Source: Rhynchosporium graminicola
Lineage: Eukaryota; Ascomycota; Leotiomycetes; Helotiales; Ploettnerulaceae
DNA: 64,000 nt
Direction of reading: 5' to 3'
NCBI GenBank assembly: GCA_900074885.1
Contig: FJUW01000003.1
Coordinates: 525,273 to 589,272 of the forward strand
Shown here: piece by piece, positions 37,395 to 48,710 of the stretch
Layout: each line of letters starts with the position of its first letter
Numbering within the stretch: the first letter of the stretch is position 1
Notes under the pieces: generated by a model
Told to the model about the DNA's origin: nothing
Seen by the model: the letters and a program-made list of their open reading frames with translations, nothing else
The model's database searches: none
Program-made: the position numbers and the translations under genes

Positions 37395-37946
37395 GACAGA
37401 TGAGAGCAAGCAATTGAGTGTAATACTGTTGGTTGTGTTGATATGGATGGATCATTTCTGTTGGCGATGCATTGATTAATGAGTACCTAGGTAGCTAGCA
37501 AACCAAATTGAAAGCTGTTAAGTTAAATCTCCCGAAAATGGCAATCTTTCCTGACCACTTCCTTCCTTCTCCATTGTTTGGTTTTCATCAAGTTCCTTTC
37601 CATTTAGCGAGGGGGAAGAGCCCGGGCGAGGGCCTTGGCGAGGGGAAAGAGGCGAGGAGGATTGTGGGTCGCTCACCCGTGCCCGTGCCCGTGCACCTGA
37701 GACGGGAGCTCGGGGGGAGCTAGCATCTGGCATGACGTCTTTGTTCGAGATCTCATCCAGTTCACCAGCGTTGATCTAGAGCGTCTCAGACGCGTGACGT
37801 CGTGTCTGGACGCGCTAAAGGCTAGCTATCCCATCTCTCTCATGGCAAAAAATGATCTGCCTCTCTGTTCATGAGTAAGTATTAAGTATTACAGAAAGAA
37901 AGAAATAATCAATCAGTTGTCTTCCCTTTCAAAGTTGCAAGATTGG
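37395..37946. other. Intergenic region before the UV endonuclease gene
   Basis: 3' flank of the transporter and upstream region of the next gene. It holds a GC-rich patch (37610-37730, with CCCGTGCCCGTGCCCGTGC) and a pyrimidine-rich leader. No coding sequence is supported. Confidence 0.4.
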
Positions 37947-40553
37947 ATGTCCAGTCTTCCTATATTCCTGCGTACTAGCAGAGCTGTCAGAAATCCAATT
38001 GCCTCCTCTGGCTATCCTCGATATTACAGTCATAAATACGCCCGTCTACACAAACTTCTCGATCCTTCTCTAGCCTCACGAAACGTGGACGACATGCCTC
38101 CAAAAAGGAAGAGATCCGCGGCTGCAGCACCAGCTGTAGATCGACCTCTGAATGGAGTCCATGAGACTCCAATCCTTCCAAATTCAGCTATAAATCCTCC
38201 TCCACTAAAGAAACGAGCATCCCGTCGCGGAAAAGTCGACACAAACCCTGATCATAATGCTGATATCGTAGATGGAAAATTTGCGCTTCGAGCAAGTCCT
38301 GATGCCGATGAGAAGGGAGAGGCATTTAATGCTGCGTCTCTGAGACCAATAACGCCAGTGCCATTACCATTACCAGTGGCCAAGACCAATGGAGTTGTTA
38401 AGAAAGAGGCAGATATCGAGGGCATGAATGGTGTTGAGGCGCCCTCAAAGAAGCAAAAGAAAAGTCCGACCAAGAGCTCTATAGCTGCCAAGAAAGGGAC
38501 GGATGAGATCAAAGCTTTCCGAGCTGAGCAAGCTGCAAAGAAAGCTGCGGAAGCAAAAGTCAAGAAGGAAGAAGATGTCGATGAGTGGGACAAGAGACTC
38601 GATCCCGATGGTGATGAAGAAGGTCCCGCTGAGGCTGTCGATGCTGTCCAGGCGGCGGCTAAGAGATCCCCGCCTGTCCACAGCGATTACTTGCCATTGC
38701 CATGGAAGGGAAGATTAGGTTATGTGAGTACAGTTGAGGAAGGTCAGTAAATATGTCGAGCTAATTTTGCATAGGCATGTCTAAACACTTATCTCCGCTC
38801 ATCCAATCCACCAATATTCACCTCGAGAACCTGCCGCATAGCATCCATCCTCGAGCACCGACATCCACTTAAAGACCCATCTCAACCTGAACACGCCACC
38901 AAAAATCGATCGGATAAGAGCCAACCTGCATCTATAGAAAGAGGACAACGTTATGTGGAAGAATTGTGTCTAGCTAACATCCGAGATATTCCTAAAATGT
39001 TACTTTGGAACGATAAGTACGGAATAAAGTTCATGCGTCTCTCGTCAGAAATGTTCCCATTTGCCAGTCACGCCGAATATGGATACAAGCTGGCCCCATT
39101 TGCAAGTGAGGCCTTAGCGGAAGCAGGGCGAGTAGCTGGGGAACTTGGGCACCGTCTCAGCACGCATCCAGGACAGTTCACACAACTCGGTTCGCCACGA
39201 GCGGAAGTGATTGCAAACGCTGTTCGCGACCTCGAGTATCACAATGAGATGCTTTCCCTCCTCAAACTTCCCGAACAAGCCAATAGAGACGCAGTAATGA
39301 TTCTGCATCTGGGAGGTACTTTCGGCGATAAAGCTGCGACTCTCGACCGTTTTAGACAAAACTACAGCGATCTCTCCCCGCCTATAAAAGCACGCATCGT
39401 CCTCGAGAATGACGATGTCTCTTGGTCCGTTCATGATCTACTTCCCTTATGCGAGGAACTTAACATCCCCCTTTGTCTCGACTTCCATCATCACAACATA
39501 ATATTTGATCCTTCTCAGCTTCGCGAAGGAACACAAGACATCACGACAATATTCCCTCGTATCAAAGCTACCTGGACCCGGAAGGGCATCACGCAAAAAA
39601 TGCACTACAGCGAGCCTTGTCCAGAAGCCATCACAGGCACACAAAGGCGTAAACATAATCCTCGGCCAGCAATGCTACCACCATGTCCAAATGACATGGA
39701 TCTCATGATCGAAGCGAAAGATAAAGAGCAAGCAGTGTTTGATCTCATGCGTCACTACAAGCTACCCGGCTGGGATACGTTCAATGATGTCGTACCTTAT
39801 GAACGAGATGACGATAATCGACCTGCGCCTAAGAAAGCCAAGGGGAAGAAAAAGACGAAGAAGCAGATAGAATCTGAAATCGAGGAATTCGGCGAGGAGA
39901 TCAAGGAGGTGGAAGACGAGCTAGCTCCAATAATCCCAGAAGAGGAAATCGGGATGGGCGGTAAGGAAAATAGAGTCTATTGGCCCCTGGGTATGGAAGA
40001 GTGGCTTCGACCCAAGAAGCGAGAAATAGCTGGGAAGAAGAAGGGGGCGGGAGGTGATGAGGAGGAAATGTTCCAGAACCCCACACCGGCGAATTTCAAA
40101 GCTAGACAGGAGATTACGAAGAGGAATCGCAAACCACTTGCCAGTGAAGAGTTAGAGAAAATGAGAGAGGCGAAGAATGTGGAGGATATCAAGAGGTTAT
40201 TGAATGAGATTAAGGAGAAAGAAGCAGGTGTAGTGGATGAGGATGTGGCGAAAGAACCGAGTGCTTCAAAAACGAAGAATGGTAAGGGGACTACCACGCC
40301 TAGTATGAAAGCCACGCCGAAGCCGAAAGCCACACCTAAGGCTAGGAAAGCGAAGAGTGCTCCAACGCCGAGCGTGTCGAATATGGAAGATGAAGAGGAT
40401 GAAGATGAGGAATTGAGTCTTCCTGAGATCTCTGAAGAGGAGGACTATGACGAGAAACCGGTTCTGAAACGTGCGGTGTCTTCACGGCAGAGTGGTAGAG
40501 CGAAGGCCAAGCCAATGAGTTATGCCGAAGATCATGATGACGAGGAGATATAG
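37947..40553 (+). CDS. UVE1: UV-damage DNA endonuclease (UVDE)
   Basis: Two exons (37947-38723, 38775-40553) give 851 residues, counted from the first ATG. UVDE nicks DNA 5' to UV photoproducts and other lesions, starting an alternative excision-repair pathway. The catalytic TIM-barrel runs from about residue 257 (GRLGYACLNTYLR) to 570, with STHPGQFTQLGSP near 388, LHLGGTFGDK near 436, LENDD near 469, LDFHHHN near 494 and KMHYSEP near 536, which supply the His/Glu/Asp metal ligands. The front is a basic, Arg/Ser-rich, acid-poor stretch (MSSLPIFLRTSRAVRN...) like a mitochondrial targeting peptide. A second ATG at 38094 begins MPPKRKRSAAA, a nuclear-signal-like start. The C-terminal 280 residues are Lys/Glu-rich and disordered. 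Confidence 0.92.
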
Positions 40554-40623
40554 TGCTATGTATATCTCTTTGTGGTAGCCCATGGATGGGATGCAATTTT
40601 TATTTCGTCTTATTGTACTTCGC

Positions 40624-40989
40624 TTAGTCTATTGACTTTTCTCGAGAAGCGCCTATGTCCAACATCAGCCAAATTGTATAGCCAATCAGCGAAGCAGCAA
40701 GGATGACCAAACTCTCTAAACCCATCCATCCCCGAACACTACTCTTCCCTATTCTCCGTCCCCATTGCCGAGCCTTTTTACACGCCCCATAAAGCATTAC
40801 CGCATCGCCACAATACTCTTGTCCATTTTCGAGCTTCAACAAGTCTCCATTTGCAGCTAGTCCTCGCTCTATCTTTACCTCTTCGTTGTCATGCTCGGTT
40901 TGGAAGGCTAGTTCGGAGATGACTTCCTTCCTAGAGCTGCTTTTTAGCACGAAGGGGTGCGAGGATGAGATCGCTTGTAGCTCGCCCAT
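40624..40989 (-). CDS. Small candidate tail-anchored membrane protein
   Basis: An uninterrupted frame of 121 residues with a hydrophilic front and one hydrophobic stretch near the C-terminus (SLVILAASLIGYTIWLML, about residues 93-110), followed by a short polar tail. That is the layout of a tail-anchored protein. It overlaps no other plausible gene and lies convergent to UVDE, 70 bp away. I recognise no family, so it may be a fungal orphan or a chance ORF. Confidence 0.4.
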   Translation of the reverse strand: MGELQAISSSHPFVLKSSSRKEVISELAFQTEHDNEEVKIERGLAANGDLLKLENGQEYCGDAVMLYGACKKARQWGRRIGKSSVRGWMGLESLVILAASLIGYTIWLMLDIGASREKSID

Positions 40990-41471
40990 CCTGGACGACT
41001 TGAAGAAGATGAGCGAGGATGTTGAAGACGCGGTAGTATGCTGCTAGTCAGTTAGGGGTTTAGAGTTTGAGTTCTGTCGATTGGCAATGTGAGTTCGCCT
41101 TATCGACGTTTGGATTCCTCATGGAGCTGACTTTTCCTGCTAGATAGATGAGGGATGTTGAGCTTTTTTTTTTTTTTTTGCGAAATATTCTATGGGTGCT
41201 TTGTGTGTTGACTCAGGATTGAGAGGAGGCTATCTACAGTGTGGTTGGTTAGATGAGTGGAGAGTGAGCCTGTGGTGATAGATTTTCACTTATGATAACA
41301 AATCTAAGGATGAGAGAGTCGAGGTTGTTACGCTCTGTTCCGCCTTTGTCTAGTCGAATAAGGGTATACAGCTGTGCATGAAGTGAATCTTCAAAGTTCA
41401 GCTCCTGGAGTTTCCAACTCTAGTAAACCTTACCCATTTCGATGAAGTCATGGTCTGATGGTGAGATGTCG
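40990..41471. other. Intergenic region with poly-T
   Basis: Contains a run of about 17 T at 41166-41182. No gene supported. Confidence 0.4.
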
Positions 41472-41738
41472 TCAAAGGTCCTCGTGTAATCTTTCATCTG
41501 GTGCTAGCGTCAGGATCGCTTGTAACTCTGAGTGTGCTATATGTTGTTGATGACTTAGCGAATCATTTGGAGGGGCGCTTGGAATTGTGAATTTGGAGGA
41601 TCTAGTAGTGCGATGGCAGTTAATTCCCTTGCCCATGCATCTCGAACATCTGGGCAGGTTGTTATCATAACGTGCTTTTCTCTTTGAAGTTTGCACAGTA
41701 TGTTGTACAGGATCGGATACGACCGGAGTCAGTGCCAT
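41472..41738 (-). pseudogene. Relic of a Zn2Cys6 transcription factor
   Basis: The minus-strand frame contains SKRKARYDNNLPRCSRCMGKGINCHR, close to the second half of a fungal zinc-cluster motif (usually KRKCD...PRCSRC...G..C), with the third Cys replaced by Tyr. The first Cys pair of the motif is visible just upstream only in a different frame (CTTYC), so a frameshift seems to have broken the domain. No rest of a transcription factor follows within 500 bp. It is best seen as a decayed gene fragment. Confidence 0.45.
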
Positions 41739-42781
41739 CTTTTCGGGATCGACAGTAACAGCCGTGTCGTTTCCTTGTAGCCTCTACAAGAGCAAAGTGT
41801 TAAAATGTATCGATGAAGGCGCTCAGGAGGCTTGAGGTGAAACGAGAGAAAATGTACCTGTGTGTATAAAACTAAACCATAAGACGATCTGTGCGAGTAC
41901 GCAACTAGTGAAGATGCTTCCGAATGTGGCGTTTGCCCCTAAACTAGGAATATATCTAAAACTGTCATTTTTGAGGGAACATATTTCCGTGTTGCTTTGG
42001 TCTAGAGATATGATTTTGGCTGCAAGGCCTTCGAGCCCAGTGCTACTTTGTAGGCATGATGAAGGAAAGGAGAAAGGCCAAAGTTCAACTGACGACTAAT
42101 GAATTTGGAAGATAAACGGTGAAGTAAACATAAAATAGCTACGTATATAATAAACAGCATACTTAAGGTACAGGTTGTGATTGTTCTCGCGTACATCCTA
42201 CGCGCATCGTGGGAAGTGGTTCAGCAACCTTGAATGAGCTCAGTGTAAGTGTCCAGTACCAGTGCAGTACTTTTCAGGTCGCATCGTCAGCCCAATGAGC
42301 AGAGAGCGTTCGGGACTTGAATTTGCGGCTGTATGAATTCTAGTAGGATGGTCCGAAAATAGAAAGATGCTTAGACAAGCCGTCCTTTTCAAGTGGATCT
42401 TGGCAGACTGCCTGTGTCAGCCTCACTGAAGTTTCCCCAAGATTCTGGCGTCCTGTCAGCAATCTGTGTCCAGAACCAAAGCAGCACCAGGCACGGTTTC
42501 ATTGAATTACTGAAATCTATTAACGTCGGATATATGTCCCTAGTAATCCTGCATACTCGTTAGGCTGAATCCAAGGACTTGCACCGGAGCCATGAGGTCC
42601 GCCTAGACATTCGGACCATATGTAGACTGCCATTGAGCGATGCCACCATAGATTCGTTTGAAGAGGTGCGCGGAAGAGATGTGATGCGCTGACATTCCCT
42701 CTTCCGTATATACTGTACAGTTTTGTACAATTAATTATACATTCGCATCTACGGACCAGAACTCCGCGCTATGCCAATACT
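41739..42781. other. Intergenic region, nothing supported
   Basis: Only short, featureless frames on both strands. It lies at the 3' side of MGM101. Confidence 0.4.
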
Positions 42782-43725
42782 CTATTCACCGAACTTCGAC
42801 TGTTTGAACGGGTATCTGGGCTCATCGTCCTTTCTCAACCACATCTGCTTCTTCTTCTTCGTTGGGACATGCTCGACCCAAATCTGTTTTGCATGTTCCT
42901 TCATGAACTTTCGGTTATATCGAGGGTCCCATAATTCGCTGGCAACACCGAGATCTTTGCAGCAACGCATCAGTGCATTCGATTTGCAACCTTCGGTGGC
43001 AGTTGGGATGCCTTCGGGAGAAAAATAATCCTGTTCGCCTCGCGCAACTGATACCAACCTGCACATTCATTCTATCAGCCTTTGTCCACGTTTGCTGGTG
43101 GATTCCGTTTGTGTGTAATATACCTTCCATGGGCAACGAGCGCATACTCCCTCGTGATGCTCTTCCCCGTAACGATTGTTTCTCCCCTCGGAGCCAAGCC
43201 CCAGCCACCAGGTCCGAAGGCTCTGTTCAGTATCCTCCTGTATTTGATTTCTGGAAGGTACATGATTCCATCTGGCTTGATCTCTACATCGTCTGTTGGT
43301 ATAGGTGCTAACAATATATCTGCGGCCTCCTTCGAAAATGGTTGCGCAGAAAGGCCATGGAATGACCTTGTCCAGTCCACCTGTCTGCTGCCTTCGTCCA
43401 GTATCAGTGGCTCATCTGCGAGACCACTGGTCATGTCTTTGATGGACGACTGATCATCGATGGAAGATTGCTTCGCTGGTGGAGGGACTGATGGTGCTGT
43501 CGCTTGCTTTGGTGCTGCGGGCCTCGTTGCTTCAGCAGGCGGCCTGCGAACATATGATGGTGTTGATGCTGGTGCAGCTGCATATCGACGAGAGGTCGAG
43601 ACGCATCGTATAGAGTTTGCTGCTTGTGGCGATCGCAGAATTCTTGACGAGGAGGTTCTAGCTAGTCCCGAACTCATGCATTCTATTATAGCAGAATATG
43701 CTGCTCTAGGTACAAAGCTCGCCAT
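42782..43725 (-). CDS. MGM101: Mitochondrial genome maintenance protein MGM101
   Basis: Two exons (43725-43124, 43058-42782) with a 65-bp intron give 292 residues. MGM101 is a Rad52-like single-strand DNA-annealing protein in the mitochondrial nucleoid, needed for mtDNA repair and recombination. The first 50 residues are Arg/Ser/Ala-rich, a mitochondrial presequence. A Pro/Ala linker follows, then the core from about residue 115: [105 protein letters not shown], ending [15 protein letters not shown]. Splicing inside the Arg codon before LVSVARG gives a seamless core. COA4, also mitochondrial, lies upstream on the same strand, 271 bp away. Confidence 0.94.
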
Positions 43726-43996
43726 GGTTGTTGTAGACTTTCGTAGTGGCGCGCGAAGTCCGCGCCGGAGGGAAGTCGCGATTTGCCGAGAGCATCTTCA
43801 GACACCAACGTCACGAGATCACGAAATGATGGAGATGCAGTACTTCAGGTACAATTTCAAGGTCCTTAGTATTCCCATCGCTTGTAGTCCCTGTATAACT
43901 TGTTTCAGAGAGTAGAGAGATCGTCCTTATCTAGATGTAATCATACAACTCGCCGAAAGTTAACAATGTCAGTCCCCGAAACATCCTGTCCTCACA

Positions 43997-44424
43997 TCAA
44001 GAATCCTTCGAATCCGTCCTCGTATCATTCTGATGCTGCTTCCAACACTTCTTGAAGTTCTCCATCTATGTAGAAGGTACAGTATATCAGTAAAGCTTCA
44101 ATGATATATTTCCACGTGATACGGTTCAAAGCGCTAATGTCTGTCCTTCCTTACCTCGTCTTTGCAAAGCCTCCAATCTTTCTTCTCCCAATAGCAGTCG
44201 GTCATCTTCGTATTTTCCGCTGTATTTTCCCTTCAGAAGGTTTGCAAGCAAATGCAAGCGGGATCAGACGTACCAGCGCAGCCAGTACTGAAAATCCGCT
44301 TGTCCCTGCGCAATTTGTTAGTGCTTGGCTACTTAAGCTGTTGAGTTCCTAGTACTTACCACTCATCCGGCTCATCATCATCTTCTATCACGGCTGCCTC
44401 TGAATCGCTCTCTGATTTCGACAT
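43997..44424 (-). CDS. COA4: Twin CX9C protein COA4/CMC3-like (cytochrome c oxidase assembly)
   Basis: Four tiny exons (44424-44360, 44305-44274, 44219-44155, 44065-43997) encode 76 residues. An acidic front (SESDSEAAVIEDDDEPDEW) is followed by a CHCH domain: GC-x9-C (CAAENTKMTDC) and C-x9-C (CKDEMENFKKC), separated by YWEKKDWRL. This matches COA4/CHCHD8, which is imported into the intermembrane space by Mia40 and aids complex IV assembly. The size is normal. No frame was long enough to show this gene unspliced; it was found from the twin motif and checked by phase at every splice (54-, 54- and 89-bp introns). Its start is 101 bp from the divergent BPL1 start. Confidence 0.9.
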
Positions 44425-44525
44425 TGCGTTGACGTTGGTGTTGTGAGGGAGTTTATCAGACAATCCTCAGTTGGGTTGTTCTCGGCTGGACCAGCCCGGA
44501 CGGCCTAGGTTCGATAGTGGCCAAG
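44425..44525. promoter_or_regulatory. Shared bidirectional promoter, COA4/BPL1
   Basis: Only 101 bases separate the two divergent ATGs (44424 minus, 44526 plus). The 5' leaders and promoter of both genes must fit or overlap in or near this interval. It is moderately GC-rich with no TATA box. Confidence 0.6.
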
Positions 44526-46772
44526 ATGGCGTCGAGAAAGATGGACGTCCTTGTCTATTCAGGTAAATTACCAATTGCATGTTAATCTCACATAGTAATC
44601 ATCTTACTTTGGAATAGGTAACGGAAGTACTATTGAGTCTGTGAGACACTGCCTGTACACGTTACGACGTCTCCTCTCCCCAAACTACGCCGTCATACCT
44701 GTAACCGACACTGTGATTCTCAAAGAACCATGGACGGCATCTTGTGCCCTTTTAGTATTTCCTGGAGGCGCTGACATGGGATATTGTCGATCTCTGAATG
44801 GTGAAGGCAACAGACGCATCGAGCAGTTCGTCCGTCGAGGTGGCTCTTACCTGGGCTTCTGTGCTGGAGGCTACTATGGAAGTACTAAATGCGAATTCGA
44901 AGTTGGAAACCGAGCATTAGAAGTCATCGGTAAGCGAGAGCTGGCATTCTTCCCGGGAACATGTCGGGGATGTGCTTTCAAGGGCTTTGTCTATCATAGC
45001 GAAGCTGGCGCCAAAGCAGTTGAGCTGAAGGTTGAAAAGGAGGCCTTTAAAGCTGGAGTGGTTCCTCAAAGTTTCCGGTCGTACTATAATGGCGGAGGCA
45101 TCTTTGTTGATGCGACGTGGCTCGCAGATAAAGGAGTAGAGATTTTGGCAAGCTATATCGGCGATGTCGATGTCGAGGGAGGCTCAGCAGCTGTGATCTA
45201 TTGCAAAGTTGGATCAGGAGGAGCAATATTGACCGGACCCCATCCGGAGTAAGTTTTCAACTCGATACGATGCCAAGATGCCCTTCTAATAAATACAGGT
45301 TCGCTGCTGTCAACCTCGATCCCAATTCAAACGGCCCAGACTACCCAAAGCTGGTGGCTCAATTGGCTGAAGATGATGAGTCTCGCGTCAATTTTCTCAA
45401 GGGATGTCTCGCAAAGCTTGAGCTCACAGTTAGCCAAGAAACATCTTCTGTACCGTCCCTTTCTCGTCTACACCTCTCATCCATGCATCACTATTTAATT
45501 CCAGAGCTGCTCACCTCTTGGGAAGATATCATCACAAGAGAAGACGAGGAGGAGTACATCAAAGGCGAAAATGACACTTTCCATCTCGAGAAACAAGAGT
45601 CTCGGTGGTCGGTGAGTCGGCTGGCCAAAGCACTTCCTTCAACTGGTATTTCAGCTGGAGAAGAACCTCAAGCCGATCAAGTTGATGGGGCTTTTGATGA
45701 CAGAGTTATCGACTATAACGCAATCACGAAGCGTCTCATACCACACGAGAAAGATTGGCCTGGCACCAAGGAGACGCCCTATTTCAACCATCATGCATTT
45801 TACGCAAATTTGAGAAAATATCAGGAGGAGAGGGGAGGCGAAGCAGAAGATTTTGGGAAATATCTAGCGTATGGCGAGGTCGTGACGAGTACCAACACTC
45901 TTCTTGAAAAGTCAGATTTCCAGCAGAGATTTCATGTATCTATTTTTGCTAATATAGATAGGAATCCAAAACTTCTGTCGATCTTACCACCAGGATTCAC
46001 CATCACAGCTACGACTCAGGTTGCAGGTCGAGGCCGAGGGTCGAATGTATGGGTTTCCCCGCCTGGCTGTTTGATTTTCTCTACCACTATGAAGCATCCG
46101 ATGGAGCTGGGAAATACCGCACCAGTGGTTTTCATCCAGTACCTCGCAGCAATCGCGATTGCAGAAGGCATTCAGTCTTATGATCGAGATTACAACGATG
46201 TACCAATCAAACTCAAGTGGCCCAATGATATTTGTAGGCCTTCTACATTAAGTATACTCGAAAGTTTCAGCTAACTTAAGTCAGACGCACAAGACCCGGC
46301 TAAGCTAGGGAAGAAAGAGTACGTCAAAGTCGGTGGCATTTTAGTCAACTCATCTTATTCGTCTGGAAATTATGATCTCGTAGTTGGCATTGGCCTGAAT
46401 ACCACCAATACCGCACCAACTACATCTCTCAATGCCTTACTAGGACCCAGCTTGACACCGTTCACACTTGAGAAATTGCTTGCGCGAATCCTTACCAAGT
46501 TCGAGACCATCTACAAAAGCTTCTGTAGAACAGGGTTCGACGAGAAGCTGGAGCAGACCTACTACAAGCACTGGCTACATACAGATCAGATTGTGACGTT
46601 AGAGGCAGAAGGCGGGGTAAGAGCCATGGTGAAGGGTATAACTAGGGATTGGGGTTTGCTTAAGGCTGAGGAATTGGGCTGGGAAGATCGGCCGACTGGC
46701 AAAATCTGGGAGCTGCAGAGTGACAGCAATAGCTTTGACTTCTTCAAAGGGCTGTTGAAGCGGAAGACTTGA
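44526..46772 (+). CDS. BPL1: Biotin-protein ligase (holocarboxylase synthetase)
   Basis: Five exons: 44526-44562, 44618-45248, 45299-45910, 45962-46233 and 46285-46772, giving 679 residues, usual for fungal Bpl1. The enzyme makes biotinyl-AMP and attaches biotin to carboxylases (acetyl-CoA and pyruvate carboxylase). The N-terminal half is the BPL_N class-I glutamine-amidotransferase-like domain (VYSGNGSTIESV; LGFCAGGYYG). The C-terminal ligase domain has the biotin/ATP loop Q-VAGRGRGSNVW, KWPNDIY, VKVGGILVN and GIGLNTTN, then a BPL_C end. Intron 3 (45911-45961, 51 bp) is free of stops and a multiple of three, so retention would only insert 17 residues. I remove it because LLEKNPKLL then reads like the family. 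Confidence 0.93.
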
Positions 46773-46827
46773 GCGACGATTCAATATTGACGAGATAAGC
46801 TTGTCTGTTCACTCATGCAGTGAATGT

Positions 46828-48710
46828 TCATCGCAGAGCAAATATGCCCAGATCCCATGCCTGATGAAGTTTCCATCCCACCTCTCCATCAACATAGCAT
46901 TCGCCCACTAGAGTACTATTTTTTACATCTAGCTGATCAATACGTTGCATGACTTCAAGCCTCTGATCTGCATTGATGGATTCATCGTCATTCCTTGCCC
47001 TCAGCGCAGTCTTGATGTCCCTGGCTATATTTTGGTTGCGAAGCCTCTGATCTTGCCTAAGAACGAGAAGATTCAATGAACCAGCGAGCTGAACAATCAC
47101 GTCTCCTGCCTGGACGCTCCGGGGCACAACACCAACCTTCCCACGCTGGGTAACAGCCAATCGTCTACCAGTAAGTGTGCTCGGTATGCGCTGTGGGTTC
47201 ATATGATTATACATCAGACAAGCCATGCCCTCACTTGCACTTCCTGCCATAATGATTTGTTGCAAAGCTCGACTATCCAGCCAGGCTTCGAAACCCTCGA
47301 TGAATTTCTTATGGTTTTCCAAATCGTCCGGGCAAGACTTGAATGTGGTAACGGGAAGATCTTGTATGATTTGCAGCCATTCAGCTCCTAGGCCTCGACA
47401 CAAGCTTCCGTGTTCTTCTTCATTCCCCTTGAGATCAACATGCTGATGCTGCCCAGACTCGTCGCCCGACCACCACACATTTGAATACATGTTCATCAGC
47501 GCTCTCACACAATCTTGGTAGCACACTTTTCCCACGACATCGAGAGCTTCGGGATCAGGAAACTCCATGCTGTAGCTCTTGACGATGTCAACTTCATATC
47601 CCACCCAAGCGAGTATAAGTGGATTTTCAACAAACACCTAATGAGCTCTCGGCTCGAGCTGTGACTTCTCTGTGTAGTTATCTCGGTACATCTCTACTAA
47701 GTTCGCAGAAGGAAGGCTCCAATCTGGTGCCCATGATGCCAGTCTATCTCGTCCACTTTGATCATTGGCCGCTGCATGCGGAAAGAACGCCGTTGGACCT
47801 TCGGGCCCAATACTCTCCAACAGGTATTGCGCAATAGACTCAAATACATCCTCGCAGCTCTTCGTTTAATCAACCTGTACATATTTGAGTAGAGAGGATT
47901 TGTCCGATGCGATACCCATATTGGCAAATATCATGTCCCTCGCATCTGTAGCTCCAAGTCCACGCCGTGAAGTCAGTAGCGTCAAGAACTGCTGCCGTGA
48001 TGGTCCACGGCTAGAATTCATGTCTGCTAGAACCTGTAATTCCTTCGAGTCTTGATCCCAGCTGGGAGAGATGAGTAAATCACAGACCTCTGTCCAGCGA
48101 GCTCGCAAGTTGCCGTACTGGATCCAGGGATCGCGGGACAGGACCAACTCTTGAAAGACCCAGACTCTCGTGAACCAAACAGCTCTGAGCATGTTCTGTT
48201 CTGCGATCTTGACGATATCCTCAGGGTGAATGACTACTCCTGAGGTATTGGATCGTGCGGCTTTGAGAATAGTTTCAGCTTCAAGAGTCAATGATCCGAG
48301 ATGTATGACCGTGTGATCCGCAACAGAGTAGATCTGGTCCATGAGGTTTACTTGGCTGGCTCTCTCTGCCAAACTGGATTGATTGATACGAAGACCATCC
48401 GCCTATATTCGCAAGACTCGAGACTCATCTCTCAGATCTCGCAGAGCTGCGTCGAGGTTGGCCGTTATGGTGACCAGAGTGCCGTTCACATAAACACTAC
48501 CTTTTTTTTGGATGGATCTCCCCAAACATATGATAGAGCTGTATACTGATCGATGATATCTCGGTCGCAATGAGACAATGTAGTGTGGAGGATCTCGCAA
48601 TAGAGGTCAGAATCATGTGATCGTGAGGGTTGGAGGAGGAGAAGACGGAAGGAATCTGCTTTGGAGAGGGTCTCATACTCGAGTACTTTAGAGCTTGTAG
48701 TGTTAGCCAT
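46828..48710 (-). pseudogene. HET-domain (heterokaryon incompatibility) gene, disabled
   Basis: The minus strand reads as a HET-domain protein: TALSYVWGDPS, then RVLRI-stop-ADGLRINQ (normally RIWADALCINQ), VWFTRVWVFQEL, and a long C-terminal part to GIFALR. HET proteins trigger cell death after fusion of unlike individuals. The frame breaks in a run of eight A (plus 48502-48509), where one more base would be needed. Three in-frame stops follow at 48403-48405 (TAG for a Trp TGG), 47866-47868 and 47638-47640. The downstream frame stays the same after each stop. It is either a true pseudogene, or a gene with one sequencing slip plus three stops, which is unlikely. No introns were found that would remove all breaks. 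Confidence 0.82.
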
